The notes: a model not told the origin generated them from the letters alone. A stretch of 64,000 nucleotides of DNA from Phenylobacterium sp. LH3H17 (GCF_024298925.1 NZ_CP101283.1:4122513-4186512); one strand, 5' to 3'. Counted from the stretch's first letter, positions 1-9,771 are shown. Numbers and translations are program-made.

Positions 1-26
1 GTGATGGACTGAAAGGGCGTCATCAC

Positions 27-1739
27 GTGCAAGGTCATCAAGTCCACTATGAAGTATTCTCGCGCCGGGCGCCGGGCGGAGGCTGGACTCTTGACCAGGC
101 TACGGAGAACCGCGCCCAGGCCATCGCCAACGCCCAGGAGATGATGAAGGAGGGCAAGGTCGCCGCGGTGCGGGTCACCAAGGAGACCCTCGATCCGGAA
201 ACCCGCGAGTTCCAATCGGTCACCATCCTGAACCTTGGGTCGACCGAGACCGTCAAGAAGAAGAAGGTCGTCGAGAACCAGGACCCGCTCTGCGTCTCGC
301 CGCAGGACCTCTACACCGTCCACGCACGCGAACGCATCGGCCGCCTGCTGGAAGGCTGGCTGGAGCGCAAGGGCGCCACCCCGTTCGAACTGCTGCACCG
401 CGCCGACCTGGTGGAGGAGCTGGAAGCGTCGGGCACCGATCTGCAGCACGCTATCCAGAAGGTCGCCATTCCCGAGGCTCAGGCCCGGGACATGACCGTC
501 CACGAACTGATCCGGACCTTCTCCAGCCTGGTCGAGCGCGCCATCGAGCGGCTGCTGAAGGATTTCCGCAAGGGCGGCATGCCCAATATCGACGCGGAGG
601 GTTTCGCCCGCGCCGCCGAACGAGTGAGCAAGGATCCCGAGCGGGCCTATCTGTTGGGCGCCGGGGTCGCCGCCTCCATCGCGCCGGCCAAGACCTGGTC
701 GGAGAAGATTTCCCGGCTGCTCGACCTGGCCGACGCCGCCCCGGTGACGGGCCCGCCCCGGGGCCTGGCCCTGCAGGTGATCGAACAGCCCCTTGCCGAG
801 ATCCTCGGCTCCAAGACTGGCCTCGACTACGTGATCGGCAAGGATCTGGACCTGGGCGGCCAGCTCGCGGCCATGACCCGGCTGGCGGCCTGCGACGCGA
901 TCGACGCCCTGATGCGGGTCGAACCCTCGGTGGCCAAGGTCATGCCGCCGCTTTCGGAGGCCGCCACCCGGCTCTCCAAATGGCTGGCGGCCGAGGACTT
1001 CGAGAGCGTCCGCGCCGCCATCGCCCGCCGCGTAGTGCGCGAACTGAACGGCCCCCGCCGCCTGCGCCCCGGCGACGCCACCGGCGAGATCGAGGTCATG
1101 CGCGGTCTGGCCATGGCGCTCACCGCCGCGGCCGGCGCCCTGCTGCCGCTCGACGACATCCAGGCCGCCTTCGTCCAGCGATCCAAGATGCTGGTCACCG
1201 GCGACTTCGTGGAGGTCTATCTGGGCCGCGAGCGCTCGGCCCGCGAGGAGGCCGAGGCCCTGATGTGGCTGGTGGAGAACGTAATCGGCGGCGCCAACAA
1301 GCGCCAGGCCGGCCGCTATCTGGGCGCCGGCGTCGCCGCCCTGCGCTTCGAAAAGGAATTCCGCAACGGCCCGCAGACCGCCGCCGTCAAGCTCCAGGTC
1401 CTCGCCGCCCTGCAGCGCTCGGTGGGCCGCAGCGGCCTGGTGGCCGAGGACTACGGCCCGATCCAGGCCAAGATCGGCGACGTGGGCGGCATGGTCGAGG
1501 CCGACGCCCGACTGGTCCAGACCCTGGCCCGCACCCCGGCGTCCCCGTCGCAGAAGCTGCTGCTGATGCTGCGCCTGGCCGTGGGCGAGGTCGCCCCCCT
1601 CGGCCCCGCCGCCGACCGCGCCAAACACGAGGCCTTCAAGCTGGTCCGCCAGGACGACACCCGCGCCGACCTGATCGAACAGCCGGAGTGCATGGGCAAG
1701 GTGCGCGAGCTGCTGGGGGTGTTGGGGCACGCGGCTTAG
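27..1739 (+). CDS. Conserved-looking hypothetical protein, 570 aa
   Basis: I do not recognise this family. The product is soluble, with no signal peptide or membrane segment. The first 70 residues read like a small domain (motifs HYEVFSRR, GGGWTLD and VTILNLGS). The remainder is Ala/Leu/Arg-rich and probably almost entirely helical, with repeated GAGVAA-like patches near residues 210 and 430. The GTG start follows GAAAGGG with 9-nt spacing. The reading frame stays open to the left edge, so a slightly earlier start cannot be excluded. It stands alone, followed by a small membrane protein gene and then convergent pseC. Codon use matches the neighbours, so it is very likely real; its function is unknown. 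Confidence 0.8.
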   Translation: MQGHQVHYEVFSRRAPGGGWTLDQATENRAQAIANAQEMMKEGKVAAVRVTKETLDPETREFQSVTILNLGSTETVKKKKVVENQDPLCVSPQDLYTVHARERIGRLLEGWLERKGATPFELLHRADLVEELEASGTDLQHAIQKVAIPEAQARDMTVHELIRTFSSLVERAIERLLKDFRKGGMPNIDAEGFARAAERVSKDPERAYLLGAGVAASIAPAKTWSEKISRLLDLADAAPVTGPPRGLALQVIEQPLAEILGSKTGLDYVIGKDLDLGGQLAAMTRLAACDAIDALMRVEPSVAKVMPPLSEAATRLSKWLAAEDFESVRAAIARRVVRELNGPRRLRPGDATGEIEVMRGLAMALTAAAGALLPLDDIQAAFVQRSKMLVTGDFVEVYLGRERSAREEAEALMWLVENVIGGANKRQAGRYLGAGVAALRFEKEFRNGPQTAAVKLQVLAALQRSVGRSGLVAEDYGPIQAKIGDVGGMVEADARLVQTLARTPASPSQKLLLMLRLAVGEVAPLGPAADRAKHEAFKLVRQDDTRADLIEQPECMGKVRELLGVLGHAA

Positions 1740-1817
1740 GGTGGCGAAACCGTTTGGAAGTCGCGCGAAGCTCCGCGCATGATAGAGTCACGAGCGTCCC
1801 AAGCTACGAAGCGATCC

Positions 1818-2081
1818 ATGACGCCGAATGTCGATGATGGCCTTCCTCAGCCAAAGCGCTCCGGCGACGGCTTCTGGACTATTCCTCGCCTGCTGGGCCT
1901 TTTGGCTGCGCTCATAGTGGCGCATCTAGGCGCTTCGGCGGCCTACAGCGCTGGCTTCCTCTCCACGCCCCTGTTTGGCGCCTGGGCCATGGCGATGAAC
2001 CTGGGACAAGCGGCCATTTTCCTTCCGATTACGCTTCGCCTGTACAGACACTACAAGAAGCTGCGGAGCGGCGGGCCTTAA
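1818..2081 (+). CDS. Small membrane protein, hypothetical (87 aa)
   Basis: Two hydrophobic segments are visible, one around residues 18-45 (beginning FWTIPRLLGLL) and one around 52-74 (WAMAMNLGQAAIFL), followed by a basic tail (RLYRHYKKLRSG). This suggests a small two-helix inner membrane protein with a cytoplasmic basic C-terminus. An in-frame ATG 13 codons upstream (1779) is an alternative start; neither has a strong ribosome binding site. It lies convergent to pseC. No family is recognised, and a small protein with a weak start deserves moderate confidence only. Confidence 0.5.
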   Translation: MTPNVDDGLPQPKRSGDGFWTIPRLLGLLAALIVAHLGASAAYSAGFLSTPLFGAWAMAMNLGQAAIFLPITLRLYRHYKKLRSGGP

Positions 2082-2106
2082 TGGCAGCGGCGCTTAGGGA
2101 TGGCTG

Positions 2107-3258
2107 CTAACCTCCCAGCACCTCGGCCAGCGCCGCGACCACCTGATCCACGTCCTCGTCCGCCATCCCCGGATAGAGCGGCAGGGAGAGGCAGCGGTCG
2201 TACCAGGCGTTCGCGCCGGGCAGGTCGAGCTCGCCGTAGCGTTCCCGGTAGTAGGGCTGGGTGTGGACCGGGATGTAGTGGACCTGGGTGCCGACGCCGC
2301 GCGTCTTGAGCGCCTCGACCACCTCGCGCCGCATCTTGCCGGCGGCCTCGAAGTCGATCAGGGCGACCATCAGGTGCAGCACCGGGTCGCTCCAGTCCGG
2401 ACGGGTCGCCAGACGCACGAGCGGGGCCAGGGGCGCCAGGGCCTCGGCGTAGCGCGCGGCCAGCAGCCGGCGTCGGGCGGCGAAGCGGTCGAGCTTGGCG
2501 AGCTGGGTAATCCCCAGCGCGCAGAGGATGTCGGACAGGCGGTAGTTGAAGCCCGGCTCCGGCATTTCGTACCACCAGGGATCGCCGCCCTCGGGACGCA
2601 CCATGCCGTGGCTGCGCAGGCGCCTCAGGCGCTCGGCCAGGCGCGCGTCATTGGTGGTGACCATGCCGCCCTCGCCGGTGGCGATGGTCTTCACCGGGTG
2701 GAACGAGAAGGTGGCCATGGCCGAATGACGGCAGTCGCCCACCTTCTCGACGTTGTTGCCGACGGTCAGGGTCGAGCCCAGCGCGTGGGGCGCGTCCTCC
2801 ACCAGCACGGCCCCTGCTTCGCGCGCCAGGGCCTCGAGCCCCGGCAGGTCGGCCGTGTCCCCGCGCAGGTGGACCGGCAGGACCGCGCGGAGTTTTCGGT
2901 CTCCCACTCGGGTCAACGCGTCCGCCAAGGTGTCGGCGGTCATCAGCCCCGTCTCGGCATCGACGTCGGCGAAAACCACCTCGGCGCCCACATAGCGGGC
3001 GCAGTTGGCGGTGGCGAGGAAGGTGATGGACGGCGCGATCACCACCTCCCCCGGCTGGACGTCGAGGGCCAGCATGGCCAGGTGCAGGGCCGCGGTGCCG
3101 TTGGCGCAGGCGATGGCGTGCTTGGCCCCCACCACCTCGCGGAAGGCCGCCTCGAAGGCGTCCACCGTCGGGCCCGTGGTCAGGAAGTCGCCGCGCAGGG
3201 CTTGCGCGACCGCGGCGATGTCGTCGTCCTCGATGGTCTGGCGGCCGTAGGGGAGCAT
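2107..3258 (-). CDS. pseC: PseC-like PLP aminotransferase (UDP-4-amino-4,6-dideoxy sugar transaminase)
   Basis: This is a DegT/DnrJ/EryC1/StrS-family PLP aminotransferase of 383 aa, the usual family length. The N-terminus PYGRQTIEDDDI and the DFLTTGP segment are typical of PseC. The PLP-binding lysine is K190 in FHPVK, followed by TGEGG; VEDAPHALGS supplies the conserved Asp. By family knowledge it transaminates the 4-keto product of PseB to UDP-4-amino-4,6-dideoxy-AltNAc, the second step to pseudaminic acid. In Caulobacter the equivalent (FlmB) is needed for flagellin glycosylation. It starts 3 nt after the pseB stop, so the two are one operon in pathway order. Only these two pathway genes lie in the window. 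Confidence 0.88.
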   Translation of the reverse strand: MLPYGRQTIEDDDIAAVAQALRGDFLTTGPTVDAFEAAFREVVGAKHAIACANGTAALHLAMLALDVQPGEVVIAPSITFLATANCARYVGAEVVFADVDAETGLMTADTLADALTRVGDRKLRAVLPVHLRGDTADLPGLEALAREAGAVLVEDAPHALGSTLTVGNNVEKVGDCRHSAMATFSFHPVKTIATGEGGMVTTNDARLAERLRRLRSHGMVRPEGGDPWWYEMPEPGFNYRLSDILCALGITQLAKLDRFAARRRLLAARYAEALAPLAPLVRLATRPDWSDPVLHLMVALIDFEAAGKMRREVVEALKTRGVGTQVHYIPVHTQPYYRERYGELDLPGANAWYDRCLSLPLYPGMADEDVDQVVAALAEVLGG

Positions 3259-3261
3259 GGC

Positions 3262-4814
<1,553 letters not shown>

Positions 4815-4824
4815 CTATTTCAGT

Positions 4825-4970
4825 TCCTCCCCCAGCGCGCAGCGCGGTTTGGGGGAGGTGGATCGTCGCCTCTTCGCGACGAGACGGAGGGGGTTGAAGC
4901 GCACAAAAGCGAGTCAAAGTCCCCCTCAGTCAGCTTCGCTGACAGCTCCCCCAGAGGGGGAGCATCTAGG
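4825..4970. repeat. Two-module intergenic repeat, copy 1
   Basis: Module A contains CAGCGCGGTTTGGGGGAGG and ends in ACGGAGGGGG. Module B starts at GAGTCAAAGTCCCCCTCAG, contains the hairpin GTCAGC-ttc-GCTGAC, and ends in CAGAGGGGGAGCATCTA. Near-identical sequence recurs at 11693-11840, and inverted modules at 34893-35040. It sits between convergent genes, so it could also act as a transcription end. No coding sequence is seen in it. Confidence 0.85.
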
Positions 4971-4984
4971 CCCTTGTTGCAGTC

Positions 4985-5761
4985 TCACATCGCCGAGATG
5001 CCGCCGTCGAGCTTCAGCTCCGCGCCGGTCATGAACTTGCTCTCGTCGCTGGCCAGATAGAGCACCGCATTGGCGATGTCCTCGGGCTCGCCGATGTGGC
5101 CGAGCGGGATCTGGCGAGCCAGCTTGCCCTCGGCGACCTCCTTGCCGAACTGCTGGCGCAGGGGGTCGAGGATCGGGGTGTCGATGAAGGTCGGATGGAT
5201 GGAATTCGAGCGGATATCCAGGCCCTGCTTGGCGCAGTGCAGGGCGATGCCCTTGCTGAGCAGCCAGACCCCGGCCTTCGAGGCGTTGTAGACCGGCGAG
5301 TTGTGGGCCGCGATCAGGCCCGCGATCGAGGAGATGTTGACGATCGAACCCGGCTGGCAGGCGCGCATGTATTTCAGCGCGTGCTTGGTCCCGAGGAACA
5401 CCGAGTCGACATTGACGCTCATCACCAGCTTCCAGTCCTCGAGACTGAGCTGCTCGATATTGCCGCCGCGGCTGATGCCGGCGTTGTTGACCAGGACCGA
5501 GATGCCGCCCATGGCCGCATCGGCCTCCTCCAGGGCGAAGATCCACTGGTCTTCCTTTGTGACGTCCAGCGGGAAGGCGAAGGCCGTACCTTCCCCGTGC
5601 GCCGCGTTGATCTCGGCGGCGACCGCCTTGGCGCCTTCATGATTGATGTCGGCGATGGAGACCTTGGCCCCCTCGTCGGCCAGCTTGCGCGCCATGGCCG
5701 CGCCCAGCCCCTGTGCTCCGCCGGTGATGAAGGCCTTCTTGCCCGCGACCCGTCCCGCCAT
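4985..5761 (-). CDS. SDR-family oxidoreductase
   Basis: A classical short-chain dehydrogenase of 258 aa. The coenzyme motif is TGGAQGLG near residue 13, NNAG appears near 90, the active-site serine lies in IVNISS, and the YNASK tetrad Tyr/Lys near residue 158. An Asp after the second strand (SIADINHEGA) favours NAD over NADP. The C-terminal GAELKLDGG is standard for the family. The substrate cannot be read from the sequence; relatives include 3-hydroxyacyl, hydroxysteroid and cyclohexanol dehydrogenases. It lies 20 nt downstream of the carbinolamine dehydratase on the same strand, probably the same transcript. Confidence 0.85.
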   Translation of the reverse strand: MAGRVAGKKAFITGGAQGLGAAMARKLADEGAKVSIADINHEGAKAVAAEINAAHGEGTAFAFPLDVTKEDQWIFALEEADAAMGGISVLVNNAGISRGGNIEQLSLEDWKLVMSVNVDSVFLGTKHALKYMRACQPGSIVNISSIAGLIAAHNSPVYNASKAGVWLLSKGIALHCAKQGLDIRSNSIHPTFIDTPILDPLRQQFGKEVAEGKLARQIPLGHIGEPEDIANAVLYLASDESKFMTGAELKLDGGISAM

Positions 5762-5781
5762 CGTCGTCTCCCGTCCGCTTG

Positions 5782-6087
5782 TTATTTGCCGCCGGCCGCC
5801 GCGGCGGCGTCATTCATGAAGGTGGCCAGGGTGACGTCCAGCTCGGTGACGCCGTCGGCGTCGTGGGTTGCGAGCGTCACGTCCACCCGATTGTAGACAT
5901 TGAACCACTCCGGATGGTGGTCGAGTTGCTCGGCGCGTATCGCCGCGCGGGTCATGAAGCCGAAAGCCGCGTTGAAGTCGGCGAACTTGAAGCTGCGCTG
6001 GATGGCGTCGCGCTCTCCGGGCAGGGTGCTCCAGCCCGGCAGGCGGGCGAGCGCCGCCTGGGCGCCGATCCTGGCCGGCCTGGTCAC
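5782..6087 (-). CDS. phhB: 4a-hydroxytetrahydrobiopterin (pterin-4a-carbinolamine) dehydratase
   Basis: A 101-aa PCD/DCoH-family protein. It carries [13 protein letters not shown], then [24 protein letters not shown], with the family signature of a His pair followed by PEW and a third His after the beta strand. It regenerates pterin cofactor after aromatic amino acid hydroxylation. The GTG start overlaps the stop of the upstream HAD gene (GTGA), so translation is probably coupled; an upstream extension in the same frame would overlap the HAD gene and is not conserved in character. No phenylalanine hydroxylase is seen in the window. Confidence 0.85.
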   Translation of the reverse strand: MTRPARIGAQAALARLPGWSTLPGERDAIQRSFKFADFNAAFGFMTRAAIRAEQLDHHPEWFNVYNRVDVTLATHDADGVTELDVTLATFMNDAAAAAGGK

Positions 6088-6743
6088 GCCGAGATCTCCG
6101 CCTCGAAGATCAGGCCGGTGGCGGCCGAGAGCTCGGCCAGGGTCAGGTCGACGTCGGTCACCTTGATGGCGCGCATGCCCAGCGCCGCGGCCGGTTTGCA
6201 GTTGATGCCCAGGTCGTCGAGATAGACGCAGTTCTCCGGCGCCACGGCCAGGGCTTCGCACATCATCAGGTAGATCCTCGGGTCGGGCTTGCGCACCCCG
6301 GCCTTGGAGCTCTCGATGACGTGGTCGAACAGCGGGAGGATCTGGCCCATGGCGCCGGCCGCCTGCTGGGGCGCATCGGCGCCCGGGCTGTGGTGGCTGA
6401 CCATGTTGTTGGTGATGCAGCCGACCTTGAAGTGCGCCTTGCAGGTCCGCAGCGCCGCCACCATCCGCGGCCGCACGGCTCCCGACAGCAGGGGCAGGAC
6501 GTCGCGACCAGGCACCGGATGGCCGAGCGCCGTGGATTCGGCCAGGAACAGGTCGTCGAAGCCCCTGGCGTCGACCTCGTTGCGCTCGAACAGGGCCCAG
6601 GCGTTGGTGTCGGGATTGGTGGAATTGACCTTGCGGATCAGGTCCTTGGGCACGCCGTTCGCCGCCTCGTAGCGCGCGAAGGCCTCGAAGGGCGAGGTGG
6701 TGAACACCCCGCCGAAATCCCAGATCACCGCCTCGACCGTCAT
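6084..6743 (-). CDS. HAD-family hydrolase (219 aa)
   Basis: A haloacid dehalogenase-like hydrolase. Motif I is normally DxDxT; here it is [11 protein letters not shown], so the second Asp is replaced by Gly, as in the epoxide-hydrolase-N/HAD-IA subgroup that reads DxGGV. Motif II is the ITNN segment, the motif III lysine lies in [14 protein letters not shown], and motif IV is [13 protein letters not shown]. The substrate is unknown. I chose the ATG at [10 protein letters not shown]; an upstream in-frame start would add 29 basic residues without family character. It is first in an apparent operon with phhB and the SDR gene. Confidence 0.85.
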   Translation of the reverse strand: MTVEAVIWDFGGVFTTSPFEAFARYEAANGVPKDLIRKVNSTNPDTNAWALFERNEVDARGFDDLFLAESTALGHPVPGRDVLPLLSGAVRPRMVAALRTCKAHFKVGCITNNMVSHHSPGADAPQQAAGAMGQILPLFDHVIESSKAGVRKPDPRIYLMMCEALAVAPENCVYLDDLGINCKPAAALGMRAIKVTDVDLTLAELSAATGLIFEAEISA

Positions 6744-6845
6744 GAATTCAATCCGCCGTTTGAAATGCGGCGCGACGCTAGCGCCCGGCCGCCGAAAGTG
6801 GAAACCGCTTTTGCCGGAAGCCGCGTTCACAGGCTAGAGAGGGGC

Positions 6846-7244
6846 ATGCGCGCCACCTTCGCCTTCATCCCCCGGCCCCTCCGCCTGGGCGTCTTCCTGC
6901 TGGCGGTCGGCGTGATCCTCTACCTGACCCTCGCGCCCAGCGAAGACGTCCCGGGCGACAGCCTGATCTGGGACAAGGCGGCGCACGCCATCGCCTTCGG
7001 GCTGCTGGTGCTGATCGGCCTGTTGTTCTCAACCCATCGCCGCTGGAAGGTGGTGCTGGCGGTCTGGGGCCTGGCGGTCGGGATCGAGGTGGCGCAGGCC
7101 ATGATGCCGTTCGGCCGCCAGGGGGACTGGCGCGACGCCCTGGCCGACACCGTCGGAATCGTTATTGGGTTAACCTTCTGGTCCCTCGCCCGGCGCTTGA
7201 AGCCGAGGCCGCCAGCGCTGGAAAAAGACCTTTCGTTACAATAG
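6846..7244 (+). CDS. VanZ-like family membrane protein (132 aa)
   Basis: Four hydrophobic segments are visible: LGVFLLAVGVILYLTLAP, AFGLLVLIGLLF, VVLAVWGLAVGIEVAQAM and DTVGIVIGLTFWSLARRL. The pattern of LAP after helix 1, DKAAHAIAF, then GIEVAQ..MPFGRQGDWRDALADTVG matches the VanZ/VanZ-like family, named for teicoplanin resistance but of unknown function in most bacteria. The DKxxH and E..Q residues are the conserved polar positions. It is divergent from the HAD gene. No resistance role is implied. Confidence 0.8.
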   Translation: MRATFAFIPRPLRLGVFLLAVGVILYLTLAPSEDVPGDSLIWDKAAHAIAFGLLVLIGLLFSTHRRWKVVLAVWGLAVGIEVAQAMMPFGRQGDWRDALADTVGIVIGLTFWSLARRLKPRPPALEKDLSLQ

Positions 7245-7366
7245 AATATTCTTAATTGTCGCCCGTCAGGCGCGGTGGCCTCGCCCCTGGGGTGAAAGCC
7301 ACAGCGTTAACGGGAATTGATCCGCATCCTTGGGGTTACGTCTCTGTAGCTGCCGGAAAATCCGCC

Positions 7367-8239
7367 ATGCGCCTGCGTTCGATCCTGCCTCTCGCCGCCT
7401 TCCTGGCGCTCGCCGCGTGCGACAACGCCGCCGAGCGGCCGAAGATCGCCTCGAAGGACGCCACGCCGGGCGCGGTCACTCAGGTTCTGCCGGCCCCGAA
7501 GGCCGCGGCTCCGGGAACCCAGGCGGCCGCCGGCTGCTGCGCGTGCCCGACGCCGGCCCAGGTCGCCGCCTGTCCTCCCAGCATGGCGCCCGAGCGCGCC
7601 GCGCCGCCGGTGAAGGTCAAGCATCACGGCGCCTACAAGGCCCGCCGCCATGTCGCCGCCCGCGCCCCGGCTCGGACCGAACGGCGTGCCGAGCGCCGAT
7701 ATGTCCGCGTCGAACGCCCTGCCTACGCGCCCGTCGAGCGCGACTACGCGCGCGTCGAGCGCCACGAGGAGACGCGCATCGAAGAACGCCGCGACTATGC
7801 CCGCGAGGACTTCGAGCGCCGGGAGATGGAGCGCCGAGACTTCGAGCATCGCGAGTTCGAGCGTCGCGAATACGAACGCCGCGAGTTCGCCCGCCGCGAT
7901 CTGGAACGTCGCGACCTCGAGCGCCGCGAAATGGCGCGCCGGGAATTCGAACATCGCGAGATGGCCCGCCGCGACGAGGAGCGCCGGCAGCAGGCGCGCC
8001 ACGAGGAAGAACGCCGTCTGCAGCTCGCCTGGCGCGAACAGGAAGCCCGTCGCGCGGCCCGCGCCTATGACGATGTCCGCCGCGAGGAGCGCTACGAGTC
8101 CTCGGTCCGCTATTCGGAACGCAGCGGCGGCTACAGCTCGGGCGGGTACGCGTCCGGTGGGTCGGCCTGCAACACCTGCATCCGTCCCGCCGCCGGCCGC
8201 GACGCCGCCGGCTTCCTGACCTGGCCCGGCAAGCGCTAG
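7367..8239 (+). CDS. Lipoprotein with long Arg/Glu charged repeat
   Basis: The N-terminus is a lipoprotein signal (LPLAAFLALAAC, lipobox Cys at residue 18), so the mature protein should be membrane-anchored. After an Ala/Pro-rich, Cys-containing linker (CCACPTPAQVAACP) there is a region of about 110 residues, from roughly 120 to 235, built from tandem units of the type ERREF or ARRDL, with alternating acidic and basic residues. It probably forms a very long single alpha helix or coiled coil. The tail is Ser/Gly-rich (GGYSSGGYASGGSACNTC). The ATG chosen gives a compact signal; upstream starts do not. No family is recognised. Confidence 0.75.
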   Translation: MRLRSILPLAAFLALAACDNAAERPKIASKDATPGAVTQVLPAPKAAAPGTQAAAGCCACPTPAQVAACPPSMAPERAAPPVKVKHHGAYKARRHVAARAPARTERRAERRYVRVERPAYAPVERDYARVERHEETRIEERRDYAREDFERREMERRDFEHREFERREYERREFARRDLERRDLERREMARREFEHREMARRDEERRQQARHEEERRLQLAWREQEARRAARAYDDVRREERYESSVRYSERSGGYSSGGYASGGSACNTCIRPAAGRDAAGFLTWPGKR

Positions 8240-8290
8240 ACCGCGCCCCGCGACGGCTCCTATCATCGCCCCCAGTTTCAGGGGGACTTC

Positions 8291-9061
8291 ATGGCCAAGG
8301 GTCAGGCGAAGGGCGGCAAACCCGCCCCGTCGATCTATCTCGCGACGCCGGCCTATGGCGGCCTCGTCTACATCCACTACGTCCAGTCGCTGCTGGCCCT
8401 GACCACCGCCTGCATCAGCCGGGGCGTGCGGCTGCGCAGTGAGATGATGGGCGGAGAAGCCCTGATCCAGCGCGGCCGCGCCCGGATGCTGGCCAAGTTC
8501 CTCAACGAAACCGACGCCAGCCACATCCTGTTCTGCGACGCCGACATCGGCTTTGCGCCCGACAACCTCTGGCGGCTGCTTAAGTCGGGCCATGACGTCG
8601 TCGCCGGCGTCGCCCCGGCCAAGACCCTCAACTGGGAGAAGGCCCGCCTCGCGATCCTGGCCGGCGCCAAGGACCTGCAGACCGCCGCCCAGCAGTATGT
8701 GGTTCGCTTCCTGCCCACGCCCGACAACAGTGTCCAGGTAGAGGACGGTTTCGCGCGCGTGGCCTATTGCGGAACCGGCTTCATGCTGATCAGCCGCAAG
8801 GCCGCCAAGACGGTGGTCGAGGCCCATCCCGAACTCACCGCCAAGATGGGCGACATGGCCGAGGGCGGCGGCGACGCGGTCATGGTGTTCGACACCATGA
8901 TCGAGCCGGGGACCGGCCAGTACCTTTCCGAGGACTACGCCTTCTGCCGCCGCTGGCGCGACCTGGGCGGGGAAATCTGGGTCGACCTGGAATCGCCCCT
9001 GACCCACGTGGGCACGGGAACCTTCACCGGCGCCGCCATCCACGCCCTCCGCAAGGGCTGA
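8291..9061 (+). CDS. Putative GT-A-fold glycosyltransferase-like protein
   Basis: A 256-aa soluble protein. The central ILFCDADIGF (around residue 80) is a DxD-type motif as used by GT-A glycosyltransferases to hold metal and nucleotide sugar. It follows a helix with RARMLAKFLNE and precedes PDNLWRLLKSGHDVVAGV, an order seen in family-2-like transferases. GTGFMLISRKA and LSEDYAFCRRWRDLGGEIW, with an acidic pair before a tryptophan, resemble the acceptor-side and catalytic-base regions. The donor and acceptor are unknown. RBS AGGGGGA precedes the ATG. It stands alone between the charged-repeat lipoprotein gene and the SRPBCC gene. Confidence 0.65.
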   Translation: MAKGQAKGGKPAPSIYLATPAYGGLVYIHYVQSLLALTTACISRGVRLRSEMMGGEALIQRGRARMLAKFLNETDASHILFCDADIGFAPDNLWRLLKSGHDVVAGVAPAKTLNWEKARLAILAGAKDLQTAAQQYVVRFLPTPDNSVQVEDGFARVAYCGTGFMLISRKAAKTVVEAHPELTAKMGDMAEGGGDAVMVFDTMIEPGTGQYLSEDYAFCRRWRDLGGEIWVDLESPLTHVGTGTFTGAAIHALRKG

Positions 9062-9082
9062 CGCAATCGTTCAACCGAACAG

Positions 9083-9110
9083 TTGACAATCCCTTCCGTG
9101 CCGATATGTT
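9083..9110 (+). promoter_or_regulatory. Sigma-70-type promoter for the SRPBCC gene
   Basis: A consensus -35 TTGACA (9083-9088) and a TATGTT -10 (9105-9110), 16 nt apart, precede the SRPBCC gene. The next element downstream is an ArsR-type palindrome, which would block initiation when bound. Confidence 0.55.
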
Positions 9111-9127
9111 AAACCACATGGTTCAAC
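9108..9127. promoter_or_regulatory. ArsR-type operator palindrome
   Basis: GTTAAACCACATGGTTCAAC is a 20-bp imperfect palindrome: the half-sites GTTAAACCA and GTTGAACCA match at 8 of 9 positions around a CA centre. It overlaps the -10 element and the expected transcription start. ArsR repressors that are co-encoded with SRPBCC proteins commonly bind sites of this shape at their own start codon. No intact ArsR gene lies between the site and the SRPBCC gene. Confidence 0.5.
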
Positions 9128-9207
9128 AACTCGGCGCCAGCCTCGCCGAACGCTTCCGAATTCTTGAAAGCTTGCTGCGCCAAAGCCCGAAGGAGCAAAC
9201 CGATCCG

Positions 9208-9738
9208 ATGACGTCCGCCAATGGCCACGGCCGCCTGGTCGCGCCCGACACCGTCCGCTTCGAACGCCTGTTGCCCGGTCCCGTCGACCGGGTCTGGGCC
9301 TATGTCACCGACGGCGAGATGCGCGGGAAGTGGCTGGCCTCCGGGGTCTGGGACCTCCGTGTCGGCGGCCGGGTCGAGCTGAATTTCATGCATGCCGACC
9401 TCTCGCCCATCAAGGAGCCGCCCCCTCCCGGATTCGAGCAGATGGCCGGGGGGCATTCGGCGGTCGGCGAGGTCCTGGCGATCGATCCGCCGCGCATGGT
9501 GGCGATCACCTGGGAGGGCGGCTCGAACGTGACTTTCGAGCTGGCCGAGCGCGGCGACGAGGTCCTGCTGACCCTCACCCACCGCAAGCTCGCCTCCCGC
9601 GCCGAGCTGCTCAACGTCGCCGGCGGCTGGCACACCCACCTGGGGGTGCTGGAGGACCAGGCCCGTGGCCGCGCGCCCAAGCCGTTCTGGTCGGCCTGGC
9701 TGGCGCTCAAGGGCGAATATGAGGCGCGCATTCCCTGA
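9208..9738 (+). CDS. SRPBCC (AHSA1/START-like) family protein
   Basis: The 176-aa product has the AHSA1-type SRPBCC fold signature. It shows VRFERLLPGPVDRVWAYVTD at the N-terminus, then GKWLASG, WDLRVGGRVEL, GEVLAIDPPRMVAITWEGG, VTFELAERGDEVLLTLTHR, and a C-terminal helix starting GGWHTHL. Members bind hydrophobic ligands; the ligand here is unknown. Such genes usually follow an ArsR repressor gene. Here the frame is open upstream to an ATG at 9118, giving about 30 extra residues that may be the remains of such a repressor. I start at the ATG that follows AGGAG. Confidence 0.8.
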   Translation: MTSANGHGRLVAPDTVRFERLLPGPVDRVWAYVTDGEMRGKWLASGVWDLRVGGRVELNFMHADLSPIKEPPPPGFEQMAGGHSAVGEVLAIDPPRMVAITWEGGSNVTFELAERGDEVLLTLTHRKLASRAELLNVAGGWHTHLGVLEDQARGRAPKPFWSAWLALKGEYEARIP

Positions 9739-9747
9739 TCGAGCCGA

Positions 9748-9771
9748 GGCGGTCGGGCAATCCCGGCCGCC
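9748..9771 (+). terminator. Hairpin after the SRPBCC gene
   Basis: GGCGGTCGGG-CAAT-CCCGGCCGCC forms a 10-bp stem with one G-U pair and a 4-nt loop, 9 nt after the stop codon. A T-tract is missing, so this is a possible transcription end rather than a canonical terminator. Confidence 0.35.

Noticed and set aside
7790..7995. Possible tandem DNA repeat or CRISPR-like array
   Set aside because: The 15-bp periodicity follows codons of charged repeats (R-R-E-F-E); there are no unique spacers between exact repeats.
7307..9043. Long minus-strand frame (578 codons) opposite the lipoprotein and GT-like genes
   Set aside because: Composition is that of a shadow frame and it would cover three well-supported plus-strand genes or their starts.
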